Assembly (NCBI RefSeq): GCF_021391495.1
Contig: NZ_CP090063.1
Span: forward strand, 5,394,001 to 5,458,000
Reading direction: 5' to 3'
Length of the DNA: 64,000 nt
Origin: Amycolatopsis acidiphila
GTDB lineage: Bacteria; Actinomycetota; Actinomycetes; Mycobacteriales; Pseudonocardiaceae
In this document: in pieces, positions 35,548 through 44,426 of the stretch
Numbering within the stretch: position 1 is the first letter of the stretch
Layout: every line of letters starts with the position of its first letter
Translations under genes and position numbers: made by a program
The notes under the pieces: generated by a model
Told to the model about the DNA's origin: nothing
Database searches by the model: none
What the model saw: the letters and a program-made list of their open reading frames with translations, nothing else

Positions 35548-36699
35548 CTACTGGACGAACCCGTTGAACCAGCAGGAAACCGCCTCCGCGCGGTTCGCCG
35601 CACCGAGCTTCCGCAGAATGTGCTTGACGTGTGACTTGACGGTGGCCGGTGAGATCACCAGCGTTTCGGCGATGCTGCCGTTGCTGCGGCCCGCGGCCAT
35701 GTGTTGCAGGACCTCGATTTCCCGCCGGGTGAGTTCGGTCCCTTCGGGACCGGTTCGCGCGGCGGACCGATCATCCGGGCACAGCATTTCGCCGACGTCC
35801 GCGTCCTGGGCGATGAAGGCGTCGATGGCGGCGGCGGCGCCCGCGGTGAGTTTGCCGACCTCGGCACGGATCGAGTCCGCGCGCTCGAGCAGGACCGCAC
35901 GTTCGAGTATGTAGCCGAAACCGTCGGCGAACAGGCCCAGCACATCGAGATCGAACTCGTCGACGACCCGGTCGCGGAAATAGCAGTCGGCGTGCAGAAA
36001 GGCGGCGACCTGGCCGTCCCTGCGCACCGCCGCGGCAACATAGGCACGCGACACCGAGGGTTGCACGAGCGCCTTGTACATCGTTTCGTTGTTGCGCGGA
36101 TCCGAGACGAGAATGCATTTCTCCCGTCGCAGCAGCCGGTGCTCCGGCACCGCGGTGGTCAGCGATTGCGGGTTCTCCCTGCCGGAACGTACGATTTCCC
36201 GCGCCCACGCGGGATCACCGGCGAAATACGCGGCACGCGGCGTCCACACCTCGTCATGAATCGTCGAGATCATGGTCCGGTCGAACCCTAGCGCCGCCAT
36301 GACTTTCGGGCAGAGGTCGACGAGCGCCTCGACCGTGCTGATTCCCCGGAACCGCCCCAGGGCCTCCCACGCGACCCGCATGGACTTGCTGCGCTGCCGG
36401 ACCTCGAGGTCGTGCAGGACCTTCCTGTCGCGGCGTATCTGCGTCAGCAGCCGGATCAGCTCCGGCGATCCCGCTCGCACGTCGCCACGGTCGAGCGCCC
36501 GGCGGGCGGCCTGCCAGGCAGAATCGAGTGCGACACTTGCCGCGGAGGAATCCCGGATATCCCCGGATTCCGGCAACGCCTCGGGGGAGAGAAGTTGCTT
36601 CGCCCTCTCGATCGTGTCGAGCACGTCTTGTCGCGGCAGTGACTCCCCAAACCACGATCCGTTGTCGCGCCTGGTCGTCCGCTGCGCCATGGTGTCCAC
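35548..36699 (-). CDS. LuxR-type regulator with N-terminal sensor region (2 of 2)
   Basis: 383 residues. C-terminal LuxR/GerE helix-turn-helix (LTRREIEVLQHMAAGRSNGS, then SPATVKSHVKHILRKLGAAN), middle GAF-like sensor (VEALVDLCPKVMAALGFDRT, then AAFLHADCYFRDR). It is paralogous along its whole length to the regulator at 14067 (same AAYVDGD/AAYFAGD, FxGDPxWAREIVRSG-type segments). The GTG at 36699 has AGGAG upstream. It follows the acyl-CoA dehydrogenase by 35 bases and precedes the mce operon, so it links the two modules and probably activates one or both in response to a pathway compound. Confidence 0.85.
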   Translation of the reverse strand: MDTMAQRTTRRDNGSWFGESLPRQDVLDTIERAKQLLSPEALPESGDIRDSSAASVALDSAWQAARRALDRGDVRAGSPELIRLLTQIRRDRKVLHDLEVRQRSKSMRVAWEALGRFRGISTVEALVDLCPKVMAALGFDRTMISTIHDEVWTPRAAYFAGDPAWAREIVRSGRENPQSLTTAVPEHRLLRREKCILVSDPRNNETMYKALVQPSVSRAYVAAAVRRDGQVAAFLHADCYFRDRVVDEFDLDVLGLFADGFGYILERAVLLERADSIRAEVGKLTAGAAAAIDAFIAQDADVGEMLCPDDRSAARTGPEGTELTRREIEVLQHMAAGRSNGSIAETLVISPATVKSHVKHILRKLGAANRAEAVSCWFNGFVQ

Positions 36700-36734
36700 C
36701 GTGGTCTCCTACCCGCCGTCGAAAGAGCTGGTAC

Positions 36735-37898
36735 TCAGGTGACGGCGTCCCTGCCGACCTTGCTCCGGGCAATGACGAGCTTCATGATTTGTGCTGTGCC
36801 GTCGCCGATCTGCAGGCCGAGTACATCGCGCAGGCGCTGTTCATAGGGCATCTCTGCGGTATAGGCGCCATGCCCGTTGATCAGCAGACAGTTCTGGACG
36901 ACCTCGAACGCCAACTTCGGTCCCCACCATTTGCACATCGCGGCCTCGGCGGTGTGCGGGAGCCCCTGATCTTTGAGCCACAACGTGTTCAGGCACAGCA
37001 GCCGGCACGCGTGCACGTGTGTTTCAGCCTCGGCCAACGGAAACGAGACGCCTTGATGCGCTGTGAGCGGCTTACCGAAACTCCGGCGTTCCGCCGCGGA
37101 GGCCCAGGTCTCCTCGAGCGACTGGCGCGCCACGGCCAGGCACTGCAGGCCGATCAGAGCGCGGCTGTAGTCGAAACCCTGCATCACCTGCACGAAGCCC
37201 TGGTTCTCCGCGCCCAGCAGGTGATCCGCGGGGACGGTCACGCCATCGAGATGCAGTGTCCCGCGTCCGGCGGACCGTCCGCCGAGATCTTCGAATTCGC
37301 TGGTCGTCACACCAGGCAAATCCAGCGGAACCAGGAACGCGCTGATCCCGCGGGCTCCGCTGCCGGGCGGCCCGGTGCGTGCCCACACAACCGCGACGCC
37401 CGCCTGAGTGGCGAAACTCGTCGAAGTCTTCTCGCCGTCGAGAACGTACGTGTCACCTGCACGCTGCGCCCGCACCACCAGGTTCGCCGCGTCGGAACCG
37501 CCGCCGGGTTCGGTGAGCGCAATCGCCGGAATCGTCTCGCCGGCCAGTATCCCCTTGAGCCAGGGCTCGACGACGTGTGGCTGACCGTGCGTGGCAAGGA
37601 TCGTCCCGGCCAGCGATACCGTGACCATGAGCTGGCCGATGTTGTAGTCCGCCGCGCACAGTGTCTCGAGCACCAGGCCGGCGGTGACGCTGTCGAGGCC
37701 GAGACCGCCGTACGCCTCGGGCAGTTCGACGCCGAAGAACCCCAGCTCGCCCATGCGGCGCAGGGTGGCGCGGTCGAACGCGCCCTCGCGTTCACGTTGC
37801 TTGTAGAACGGCGCCAGATGTTCCTGGCCGAAACGGCGCGCGGTCCCGACCAGCTCGTCCTGCTCCGGACTGGTCGAGAAGTTCATCGATCCGGGCAT
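36735..37898 (-). CDS. acyl-CoA dehydrogenase, catalytic Glu replaced by Asp
   Basis: 387 residues. Family landmarks are FGVELPEAYGG, ALTEPGGGSDA (FAD contact), STSFATQAGVAVVWARTG, FGKPLTAHQG and the C-terminal QIGDGTAQIMKLVIAR. In most members the last motif reads EGT with a catalytic glutamate; here it is GDGT, so aspartate stands at the base position. As far as I recall this occurs in some cyclohexanecarboxyl-CoA dehydrogenases, which would fit an alicyclic substrate. It lies 34 bases after the ligase gene and has a good ribosome site (AAGGAGCGTC). Confidence 0.88.
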   Translation of the reverse strand: MPGSMNFSTSPEQDELVGTARRFGQEHLAPFYKQREREGAFDRATLRRMGELGFFGVELPEAYGGLGLDSVTAGLVLETLCAADYNIGQLMVTVSLAGTILATHGQPHVVEPWLKGILAGETIPAIALTEPGGGSDAANLVVRAQRAGDTYVLDGEKTSTSFATQAGVAVVWARTGPPGSGARGISAFLVPLDLPGVTTSEFEDLGGRSAGRGTLHLDGVTVPADHLLGAENQGFVQVMQGFDYSRALIGLQCLAVARQSLEETWASAAERRSFGKPLTAHQGVSFPLAEAETHVHACRLLCLNTLWLKDQGLPHTAEAAMCKWWGPKLAFEVVQNCLLINGHGAYTAEMPYEQRLRDVLGLQIGDGTAQIMKLVIARSKVGRDAVT

Positions 37899-37932
37899 GA
37901 CGCTCCTTCTCCTCGTACGGCATCGAGCCGCC

Positions 37933-39558
37933 TCAGCTGGAAACAGCGGGATGGAACCTGTCCCGCAACACGAACTTCTGGATCTTGCCGGTCGCGGTCA
38001 CCGGCAGCTCGTCCACGAACTCCACCCGCTCCGGCACCTTCCAGACGGCCATTTTGCGTTCCTCGGTCAGGTACCGCTTCATCTCTTCGAGCGTGATGAT
38101 GTGCGATCCCTTCTGCTGGATCACCGCACAGGCTCGTTCCCCGGTAACGGGATCGGGAAGGCCGACCACCGCCACATTCGCCACGGTGGGATGGGCCAGC
38201 AGGGCTTCCTCCACCTCGCGGGCGCTGATGTTGAACCCACCCCGGATGATGATGTCCTTGATCCGGCCCGTGACACGGAGGTATCCGGACTCGTCCAGGC
38301 GGCCGAGATCCCCGGTACACCACCAGCCTTCTTCGTCGATGGCACGCGCGGTGAGGTCCGGACGTCCCCAGTACTCCAGCAGCCGCCCGGGACCGCGGTA
38401 ACGGATTTCGCCCTCGACCCCCGGTGCCGCGGGTTCACCGTCGGCGCCGACGATACGGACTTCGACGCCGGGAACCGGCAGGCCGTCCGAGGATGCGACT
38501 CGCGCAGGAGGATCGTCCGGCAGGCAGACCGTCGCCATCATCACCTCGCTGGAGCCGTAGGCACTGACCACACGGCAGCCGCTGAACTTGCTCGCCGCCT
38601 CCTCGACCAGCGTCGCGGGGATCGGCGCGCCCGCCGAGAGCCAGAAACGCAAGCCTGACACGTCCGCCGAACCCGGCTCGTAGGCGTCGAGCATCATCCG
38701 GAGGAACGGAGCCGGGCTCGCGGTGCCCGTGCACCGGTACCGCGCGATCCGTTCCAGCGCGGTCTTCGGGTCGAAGACGTCCAGCAGGTGCACCGAGGCC
38801 CCGGCGAGAGTGGGGGCCATGACGCCGAGGGTCAGGCCGAGGGCATGAGTGACCGGCGCGGGCATGAACATCACGTCGGAGCGGCCGAGACCGAGCGCGC
38901 GGACAGCCTGTTTGGGCAAGAACGAACTGGAGTTCCAGGTGTGCAGGCAGCCCTTGGGCCGGGACTCGGTGCCCGAACTGTAGAGCACCAGGTGCGGGTC
39001 ATCGGCCGAGGGAAGCGGGGGCAGCGCACCCAAGTCGTGATCGGTTTCGAGGAGTTCGGTCAGCGAAAGCGCTCCGTCAGCCGGTGTGCCCCGCACGACG
39101 GCACGGAACAGCAGATCGCTCGCCGACTCGGCCACCTCCGCTGCCATCGCGGCGTGGTCGAAACCGCGGAACTCACCGCAGGTGATCAGCGCTACCGCAC
39201 CCGAGCTTTCGACGATGAACCCGACTTCGCCCGCGCGGTAGACCGCCACGATGGGGATCATGACCGCGCCCAGCCGCGCACACGCGGCGTAGATCAGGAA
39301 ATATTCGGTCCAGTTCGGCAGCTGCACAGCCACCCGGTCCCCCGGTTTGACGCCGTGCTCGGCGAGCGCGGCGGCCAGATTCCACGCCCGGTCGCGGAAT
39401 TCCCCGTAGCTGAATTCCGACGTGCCGTCGGAGACATAGGGGTGATCGGGATCAGCGGCCGCCCACCGGTCGATAACCGCGGCCACCGTGTCGTCGCCCC
39501 AGTATCCCGCCGCCCGGTATTCCGCGGATCGGCTGAACTGATCAGAAATAGCGTTCAT
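37933..39558 (-). CDS. AMP-forming acyl-CoA ligase, cyclohexanecarboxylate/medium-chain type
   Basis: 541 residues, full length. The phosphate loop LYSSGTESRPKGCLHTW, YGSSEVMM, EGWWCTGDLGRLDE, KDIIIRGGFNIS and the A10 lysine in PVTATGKIQKF are all present, so it should make a CoA thioester through an acyl adenylate. It is the third gene of the hydratase-monooxygenase-ligase-dehydrogenase operon and the probable entry point for the carboxylic acid that the P450/ADH/ALDH branch would deliver. Ribosome site AAGGAGCC ahead of the ATG. Confidence 0.9.
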   Translation of the reverse strand: MNAISDQFSRSAEYRAAGYWGDDTVAAVIDRWAAADPDHPYVSDGTSEFSYGEFRDRAWNLAAALAEHGVKPGDRVAVQLPNWTEYFLIYAACARLGAVMIPIVAVYRAGEVGFIVESSGAVALITCGEFRGFDHAAMAAEVAESASDLLFRAVVRGTPADGALSLTELLETDHDLGALPPLPSADDPHLVLYSSGTESRPKGCLHTWNSSSFLPKQAVRALGLGRSDVMFMPAPVTHALGLTLGVMAPTLAGASVHLLDVFDPKTALERIARYRCTGTASPAPFLRMMLDAYEPGSADVSGLRFWLSAGAPIPATLVEEAASKFSGCRVVSAYGSSEVMMATVCLPDDPPARVASSDGLPVPGVEVRIVGADGEPAAPGVEGEIRYRGPGRLLEYWGRPDLTARAIDEEGWWCTGDLGRLDESGYLRVTGRIKDIIIRGGFNISAREVEEALLAHPTVANVAVVGLPDPVTGERACAVIQQKGSHIITLEEMKRYLTEERKMAVWKVPERVEFVDELPVTATGKIQKFVLRDRFHPAVSS

Positions 39559-39611
39559 GATGGCTCCTTTGCCACGTCCCGCCAGGGGACTTCATGGACG
39601 GTTGGCGTCGG

Positions 39612-40568
39612 TCAATACCCGCTACGCAGGAGCTTGCGCACTTCGGCCACGGCGTGGACACCGGCCTCGTCGCTGCCGGCGAACGGGATGAAATTCAGCG
39701 TGCTGCACCCGGCCTCGACGAACGGCGCGACGAACTCGGCCACATCTTCCGGTCTGCCGTACGGGATGTAGCGTTCGAACTTGTCGAACGGGGTGCGGTA
39801 GAGCCCTTCCATAGCCGGTGCTATCCGCTCGCGCGCCTGGGCCCGGTCCGCGCCGAACCCGCACCAGAAAGTCATCCCGTGCTGCCAGCCCACCGCGCCG
39901 CGTCCCGCCTCCGCGCCGTACTGTTCGACTGCGGCGATCGCTTCCGCGCAGCGGGTCGCCGACGTCCAGATGCCGAGCCAGCCGTCGCCCAACCGGCCAG
40001 CCCGCCGCAGCGCGGCATCCGAGCGACCACCGACCACCAGCGGAATCGGCTGCGCCGGCTCGGGCCGGAGCCGGGCTTCCTCCAGGGAGAAGAACTCGCC
40101 CTCGTGGCTGACGGTCTCGCCGGCGAGCAGGCGCCGCACGATACCGAGCGACTCGTCCATCCTGCGCCCCCGGGTCCGGGGATCCACCCCGCAGGCCAGG
40201 ACTTCGTGACGGTCGTCACCGCCGATGCCGAGCCCGAGCGCGAGACGCCCCGGGGCGAGCTGCGCCACCGTCAGGATCTGACGGGCGACCAGCACGGGGT
40301 GCCGCAACACCATCAGGTACACGGCCAGGTACACGCCAAGCTCTTCGGTGGCGGTCACGACGGACGCCGCGTCGGTCAGCCCGTCGTTGCCCACCCCACG
40401 GTGGAACATCACGTGGTCGCCGACCATCACGTGCTCGATCCCGGCGTCGGCCATTCGCCGGAACAGCACGGACCGGTGCGACAGCAGCTCCCGCCCGGAC
40501 CGGACGCGTTCGTCGACCCAGAGCTGTGGCATCAGGTTCACGCCGAAACGCAGGCCGCCATCGCTCAC
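39612..40568 (-). CDS. luciferase-like, probably F420-dependent, oxidoreductase
   Basis: 318 residues of the bacterial luciferase-like monooxygenase superfamily. FGVNLMPQLW is at the start, ELGVYLAVYLMVLRHPVLVA and LAPGRLALGLGIGGDDRHEV follow, and IPLVVGGRSDAALRRAG lies in the middle. The GIGG stretch and helix pattern match the F420-dependent subgroup common in actinomycetes, but an FMN-dependent monooxygenase cannot be excluded. The GTG at 40568 overlaps the hydratase stop. In this operon it may carry out an extra hydroxylation, Baeyer-Villiger or reduction step. Confidence 0.85.
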   Translation of the reverse strand: MSDGGLRFGVNLMPQLWVDERVRSGRELLSHRSVLFRRMADAGIEHVMVGDHVMFHRGVGNDGLTDAASVVTATEELGVYLAVYLMVLRHPVLVARQILTVAQLAPGRLALGLGIGGDDRHEVLACGVDPRTRGRRMDESLGIVRRLLAGETVSHEGEFFSLEEARLRPEPAQPIPLVVGGRSDAALRRAGRLGDGWLGIWTSATRCAEAIAAVEQYGAEAGRGAVGWQHGMTFWCGFGADRAQARERIAPAMEGLYRTPFDKFERYIPYGRPEDVAEFVAPFVEAGCSTLNFIPFAGSDEAGVHAVAEVRKLLRSGY

Positions 40569-41344
40569 TTCTCGGCCCCGCCGAGGAACGCGTCCTTGCG
40601 CTCGACTATCTCGGGATCGCCCATTGTGGAATAGCTGTACAGGCATTCCAGCCGCAGCTGGTCCTCCAGCGGCCTGCCGACCACCTCGAGGATCGTCTCC
40701 TTGGCCGAGGCGACCGCGACCCTGGGGTTACGCAGGATCTTCGCCGCCATATCCTCGGCAGTGGACATCAGCTGCTCCCGCGGGACCACGCGGTTGACCA
40801 GATGGATCTCCCTGGCCCGCTCGGCGGTGATCGGCTCCCCCATCAGTTCCAGCTCCATCGCGATGCCCACACCACAGGTGTTGACCAGCCGCACGATTCC
40901 CCCGTCACCGAAGTGCATCCCCCGTCGCATGTGGTAAAAGCCGAATTGGATGTCCTCGGCCGCAACCCGGATATCGCAGGCCAGCGCGAGTTCGATCCCC
41001 CCACCGATCACCCATCCGTTGAGCGCGGCGATGATCGGCTTTCCGGTGCGGTGCAGACCTCGTGTGATCCCACCCGCGAAACCGCGGCCCAGCACGCTCC
41101 TGCCCAGGCCCGGCCCGCTCTCCAGCCAGCCGTCCACGTGCGACGCCAGGTCCGCGCCCGCACAGAACGCCTTGTCCCCGGTACCGGTCAGGATGGCCAG
41201 ACGCACCCCGGGATCGTCGCGAAACTCCTGCCACGCCTGAAAAAGCAGATCGTCGGTCTCGGTGTCGATGGCGTTGCGCTTGTCCGGCCGATTGAGCGTA
41301 ATGTACGCGATCTCGCCACGCTTCTCGTAAAGAACCTTCGGCAT
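40565..41344 (-). CDS. enoyl-CoA hydratase/isomerase (crotonase) family
   Basis: 259 residues. The oxyanion-hole segments are KAFCAGADL and WVIGGGIELALACD, and PDKRNAID stands near the N-terminus. The first catalytic glutamate (E118) is present. Where the second would be expected the sequence is FGFYHMRRGMHFGDGG with no glutamate, so simple hydration is less certain and an isomerase, hydrolase or ring-opening reaction is possible. It heads the catabolic operon behind a palindromic operator. Ribosome site GAGGAAG. Confidence 0.88.
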   Translation of the reverse strand: MPKVLYEKRGEIAYITLNRPDKRNAIDTETDDLLFQAWQEFRDDPGVRLAILTGTGDKAFCAGADLASHVDGWLESGPGLGRSVLGRGFAGGITRGLHRTGKPIIAALNGWVIGGGIELALACDIRVAAEDIQFGFYHMRRGMHFGDGGIVRLVNTCGVGIAMELELMGEPITAERAREIHLVNRVVPREQLMSTAEDMAAKILRNPRVAVASAKETILEVVGRPLEDQLRLECLYSYSTMGDPEIVERKDAFLGGAEK

Positions 41345-41391
41345 CAGCTTCCTCGCTGTTCTGTGCTGGGCACCGACCGAGCCGGATCGGC

Positions 41392-41423
41392 ATACATCTG
41401 CATCAGCTGATGCAGGAATGTAT
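41392..41423. promoter_or_regulatory. palindromic operator between the hydratase operon and the PaaX-like gene
   Basis: CTGCATCAGCTGATGCAG (41398-41415) is a perfect 18-base palindrome, flanked by ATACAT on the left and ATGTAT on the right with a two-base offset. It lies in the 145-base divergent interval. This is where a PaaX-type repressor would control both directions. Confidence 0.7.
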
Positions 41424-41489
41424 CATCACGGACGCCTGGATGGCAACGACCCGGCCGGTGACCGATCCGGACCAGGTATCGTTGTCACA

Positions 41490-42290
41490 GTGGAAGATCG
41501 TCATCTGCCGGCCATCAAGCCACTGACCGCCCGATCGGTCGCCATCAGCACCCTTCTCGGCTACCACCCGCCGGAGCTCCCGATCAGCGCGCTGGTCAGG
41601 GTCGGCAGCCTGTTCGGTATCGCCCCCCGTACGACCAGGGTGGCGTTGACGCGGATGGCCGCGGACGGCGACGTCACCGCCGAAAACGGGATGTACCGCC
41701 TCACCGAACGGCTCGTGAGACGCCAGGCCCAGCAGGACGAAGCCTGCTCTCCCCAGACCAGGGAATGGGACGGCCGCTGGGAAATGGCGGTCGTCACCGC
41801 GTCCGCCAGGCCGTTGGCCGAGCGGGTGGCCCTGCGCAAGAACATGGTCGAGCTACGCCTGGGCGAACTTCGGGAAGGGGTCTGGATCCGTCCGGACAAC
41901 CTGCTGCGCAAGCCCGGTGGCGCCGTCGCCGAGCAATGCACGTTCTTCAGCTGCCACTACCCCGACCCGCTTGAGCTGGCCAGATCGGTCTGGGATCTGG
42001 CGGGCTGGGCCACCGAAGCGCGGCGCCTGTGCACCGAACTGGACCGTGTGGACGGGTTGACCGCCGGATTCATGGTAAGCGCCGAAGTCCTGCGGCACCT
42101 GCTGATCGATCCCTGCCTGCCTGCCGAGCTGCTGCCCAGCGGATGGCCCGGCGACGAACTTCGCCGCCGGTACACAGAATTCAACGCCGGCTACGCCCAA
42201 CGTCTCCGCGAATACAGCGTCGACGAGCCCGCGCCGGCCACGAAGAATGCCGCCCCTGCCGCCCGGCGCCGGGCGGTTCGCGGAGGCTAG
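41490..42290 (+). CDS. PaaX-like transcriptional regulator
   Basis: 266 residues from the GTG at 41490. The N-terminal winged helix ([20 protein letters not shown], then [10 protein letters not shown]) and the following [13 protein letters not shown], the central [12 protein letters not shown] and the C-terminal helical part match the PaaX family, whose members repress CoA-dependent catabolic operons and are released by an acyl-CoA. It is transcribed away from the hydratase operon across a palindromic site, so it most likely represses that operon and itself. An extended start at 41418 would overlap the operator. Confidence 0.82.
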   Translation: MEDRHLPAIKPLTARSVAISTLLGYHPPELPISALVRVGSLFGIAPRTTRVALTRMAADGDVTAENGMYRLTERLVRRQAQQDEACSPQTREWDGRWEMAVVTASARPLAERVALRKNMVELRLGELREGVWIRPDNLLRKPGGAVAEQCTFFSCHYPDPLELARSVWDLAGWATEARRLCTELDRVDGLTAGFMVSAEVLRHLLIDPCLPAELLPSGWPGDELRRRYTEFNAGYAQRLREYSVDEPAPATKNAAPAARRRAVRGG

Positions 42291-42489
42291 CGGTCAGGGT
42301 GTACCCGGGCCGCTGATGCGGGTCGGCCCTGCCACGGGCTCCCGCAGGCCCATCAGGTCCAGCGTCCGTGCGCCCCCACGCAACCGCCGGATCACTTCCA
42401 CCTCGGCCCGTTCTCGCTCCCGGCCCACCGCCAGGACCGCCTCAACCTCGTCGGCCGGGACTCGCACCAGTCCGTCCTCGCACCGCCGA

Positions 42490-42710
42490 AGACTTCAAGG
42501 ATTGACCAGTTCTACAGCTCCCGATCAAATCGAGCAACTGATCGCCGACTACCGGTCCGGAGCAACGGTGTACGAACTCGGCGACCAGTTCGGCTTCGAA
42601 CGGCGAACGGTCGGCAACATCCTCCACCGGCACGCCGTACCGATGCTCCGCTACGGCCTTTCCCCCGACCAAGTCGACGATGCCATCCATCTGTCTCGAT
42701 CCTCGGGCTC
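42490..42710 (+). pseudogene. serine-recombinase-type C-terminal helix-turn-helix remnant
   Basis: The frame reads [20 protein letters not shown] then [22 protein letters not shown] and [11 protein letters not shown]. This is the repeated helix-turn-helix tail found in many actinobacterial serine recombinases and resolvases. The catalytic N-terminus is not seen in the 200 bases upstream, and the frame loses similarity after DDAIHLS, shortly before the IS element begins. It is a leftover piece. Confidence 0.5.
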
Positions 42711-42737
42711 CTTCTCGGGGACTGTCAAGGGTCTATC

Positions 42738-42745
42738 CCGTGATT
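42738..42745. repeat. 8 bp target-site duplication, left copy
   Basis: CCGTGATT directly abuts the left inverted repeat of the ISL3-family element. The same eight bases abut the right repeat. Confidence 0.9.
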
Positions 42746-44381
42746 GGCTCTGGCCCGAATGCGGTGGTAGCGCGGGGTGGCGTTAGCCGAGCAAGATGCG
42801 GTGACGCAGGAGAGGGAAGCCCGCGCGACCGTACATTTGCCGTTTGATCATCTTGGTTTTGGTGTTCACTCCTTCCGTTCGTCCGTTGTGGAATGGTTGG
42901 GTGAGGGCGGCGTTGACGGCCTCGCGGTCGAATTCGAGTCCGCGGGTGTAAGCGTGCAGGTGAGGTAGATCCTCGGCTCGGGCCCGGTCGATCCAGTCAC
43001 TAAGACGGTCATCGTTGCCGGTGGTCGGGGTGAGCAGAGCCGCAAAGTCACCGACGAGGGTGGCCAGCGCCGTCATCTCGCGGCAGGCGCTCACGGCGGC
43101 TTCGAGTCGTTCCCGCTGGCGATCTTGGAGCTTGTCCGGGCGTGTGAGCAGGTAGCGCGTGAGTCGCTTCGGAGAGATCGCTGGCCGGTCGGATTCGACT
43201 CGTCCTTGGGTGATGTAGCGATACAGCAGATTGTGGCTTCCGGTGTAGCCGCGCTGTTTAATCTCTGCCATCAGCTGATGCACGGGCACGGCCGGGTCCT
43301 CGCGGCGGCGGCCACGCAGGTAGTCACGGAATGGGTCGACGAGGGTGGGCCGGTACTGCGGTGCGCGAACAAGCCGGTCGGGTTGATCGATGCGGGCGTA
43401 TCGCTTCACTGTGTTCATTGCCAGGTTCAGCCGGCGTGCGATTTCGAGCAGCCCCACGCCGTGCTTGAGCAGGTCGTGGATCTGTTGCCAGCGTTGGCGG
43501 GTGGTCACCGCCCGCGCGCCCTCACGCAGTGGCGGACCGGTCTTGCCCCAGCAGGTGCTGTGCGCGGCGACCTCCTTCAACACGACCTCGGCGAGGTTGT
43601 GCCACAGATGCCAACGGTCGCCACCCTGCACCGCGTCGGGCAGGGCTCGACGGATCGCCTGGGCATAGGTGGCCGAACCATCCCGGCACACCACCTCCAC
43701 ACCGGGATGCTCCCGCAGCCAGGCCTCCAGCACCTCTGCTGTGCGGCCTGGCAACACCTCAACCCGCTCGCCGGTTTCCGCGTTGATGATCACGGTGGCG
43801 TAGCGTTGCCGCTTACGCAGGGCAAAGTCGTCCACCCCGATCACCCGGGGCACCGACCTGGTCGGCAACGGCAACTGCAGCAGCGCCCGCAGCGCGGTCT
43901 GCCTCGACAGCACCACACCGACGGCGGCCAGGACCCGGGCGCTTGCACGACCGGCCAATTCCCGCGCAACGCTCGCCACGTGCGCGGCCAGCCGAACAGT
44001 TCGACGCTGATATCGCTGCACGATGCCAACGGGCTGCTCACGGAACGTCTGCCGCAAGCACCCGAGATGCCCGCAGCGCATCCGTCGAATCCGCAGCCGT
44101 ATCAGCACCCGCCGCCCGTCAACCGGCACATCGACCACTTGCCGGACGACATAGCCGTGCACTCGCCCCGTCGCCACCCCGCAGTCCGGGCAGTCCACAG
44201 GACCGGGCCGCGTCGATGCCCGCACCACGAGCACCCCAGCCTCATCGTCGACGCCATCGAGGACCAGGGACGACAGCCCCGAGAACACCAACGCAAGAAG
44301 TTGATCACCAGCGCACGGCGCTCACCCTGGCACAGCACCGAATCGGACACGCATCGTCACCACCGGATCCGTGCCAGAGCC
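42746..44381 (-). mobile_element. complete ISL3-family insertion sequence, 1,636 bp
   Basis: The terminal inverted repeats are 22 bases each. The left starts GGCTCTGGCCCGAATGC and lies at 42746-42767. The right lies at 44360-44381 and matches in 19 of 22 positions when inverted. Both are flanked by the same 8-base sequence, which is the target duplication size expected of ISL3. A single full-length transposase gene fills the interior. The element looks intact and recently inserted. Confidence 0.93.
42783..44291 (-). CDS. ISL3-family transposase
   Basis: 502 residues. The N-terminal zinc-binding region is [14 protein letters not shown]...CGHLGCLR. The DDE catalytic core starts at [20 protein letters not shown] and continues with [20 protein letters not shown] and WHLWHNLAE. 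The glutamate lies near the C-terminus in [20 protein letters not shown]. No frame disruption is visible, so it should be active. Its gene ends 37 bases from the left repeat and begins 69 bases from the right repeat. Confidence 0.95.
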   Translation of the reverse strand: MVFSGLSSLVLDGVDDEAGVLVVRASTRPGPVDCPDCGVATGRVHGYVVRQVVDVPVDGRRVLIRLRIRRMRCGHLGCLRQTFREQPVGIVQRYQRRTVRLAAHVASVARELAGRASARVLAAVGVVLSRQTALRALLQLPLPTRSVPRVIGVDDFALRKRQRYATVIINAETGERVEVLPGRTAEVLEAWLREHPGVEVVCRDGSATYAQAIRRALPDAVQGGDRWHLWHNLAEVVLKEVAAHSTCWGKTGPPLREGARAVTTRQRWQQIHDLLKHGVGLLEIARRLNLAMNTVKRYARIDQPDRLVRAPQYRPTLVDPFRDYLRGRRREDPAVPVHQLMAEIKQRGYTGSHNLLYRYITQGRVESDRPAISPKRLTRYLLTRPDKLQDRQRERLEAAVSACREMTALATLVGDFAALLTPTTGNDDRLSDWIDRARAEDLPHLHAYTRGLEFDREAVNAALTQPFHNGRTEGVNTKTKMIKRQMYGRAGFPLLRHRILLG

Positions 44382-44389
44382 CCGTGATT
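44382..44389. repeat. 8 bp target-site duplication, right copy
   Basis: CCGTGATT, identical to the copy at the left end of the ISL3 element. Confidence 0.9.
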
Positions 44390-44426
44390 GGTGTTTCTGG
44401 CGGTTCGGTTAGCAGGTTCCGGCCAG

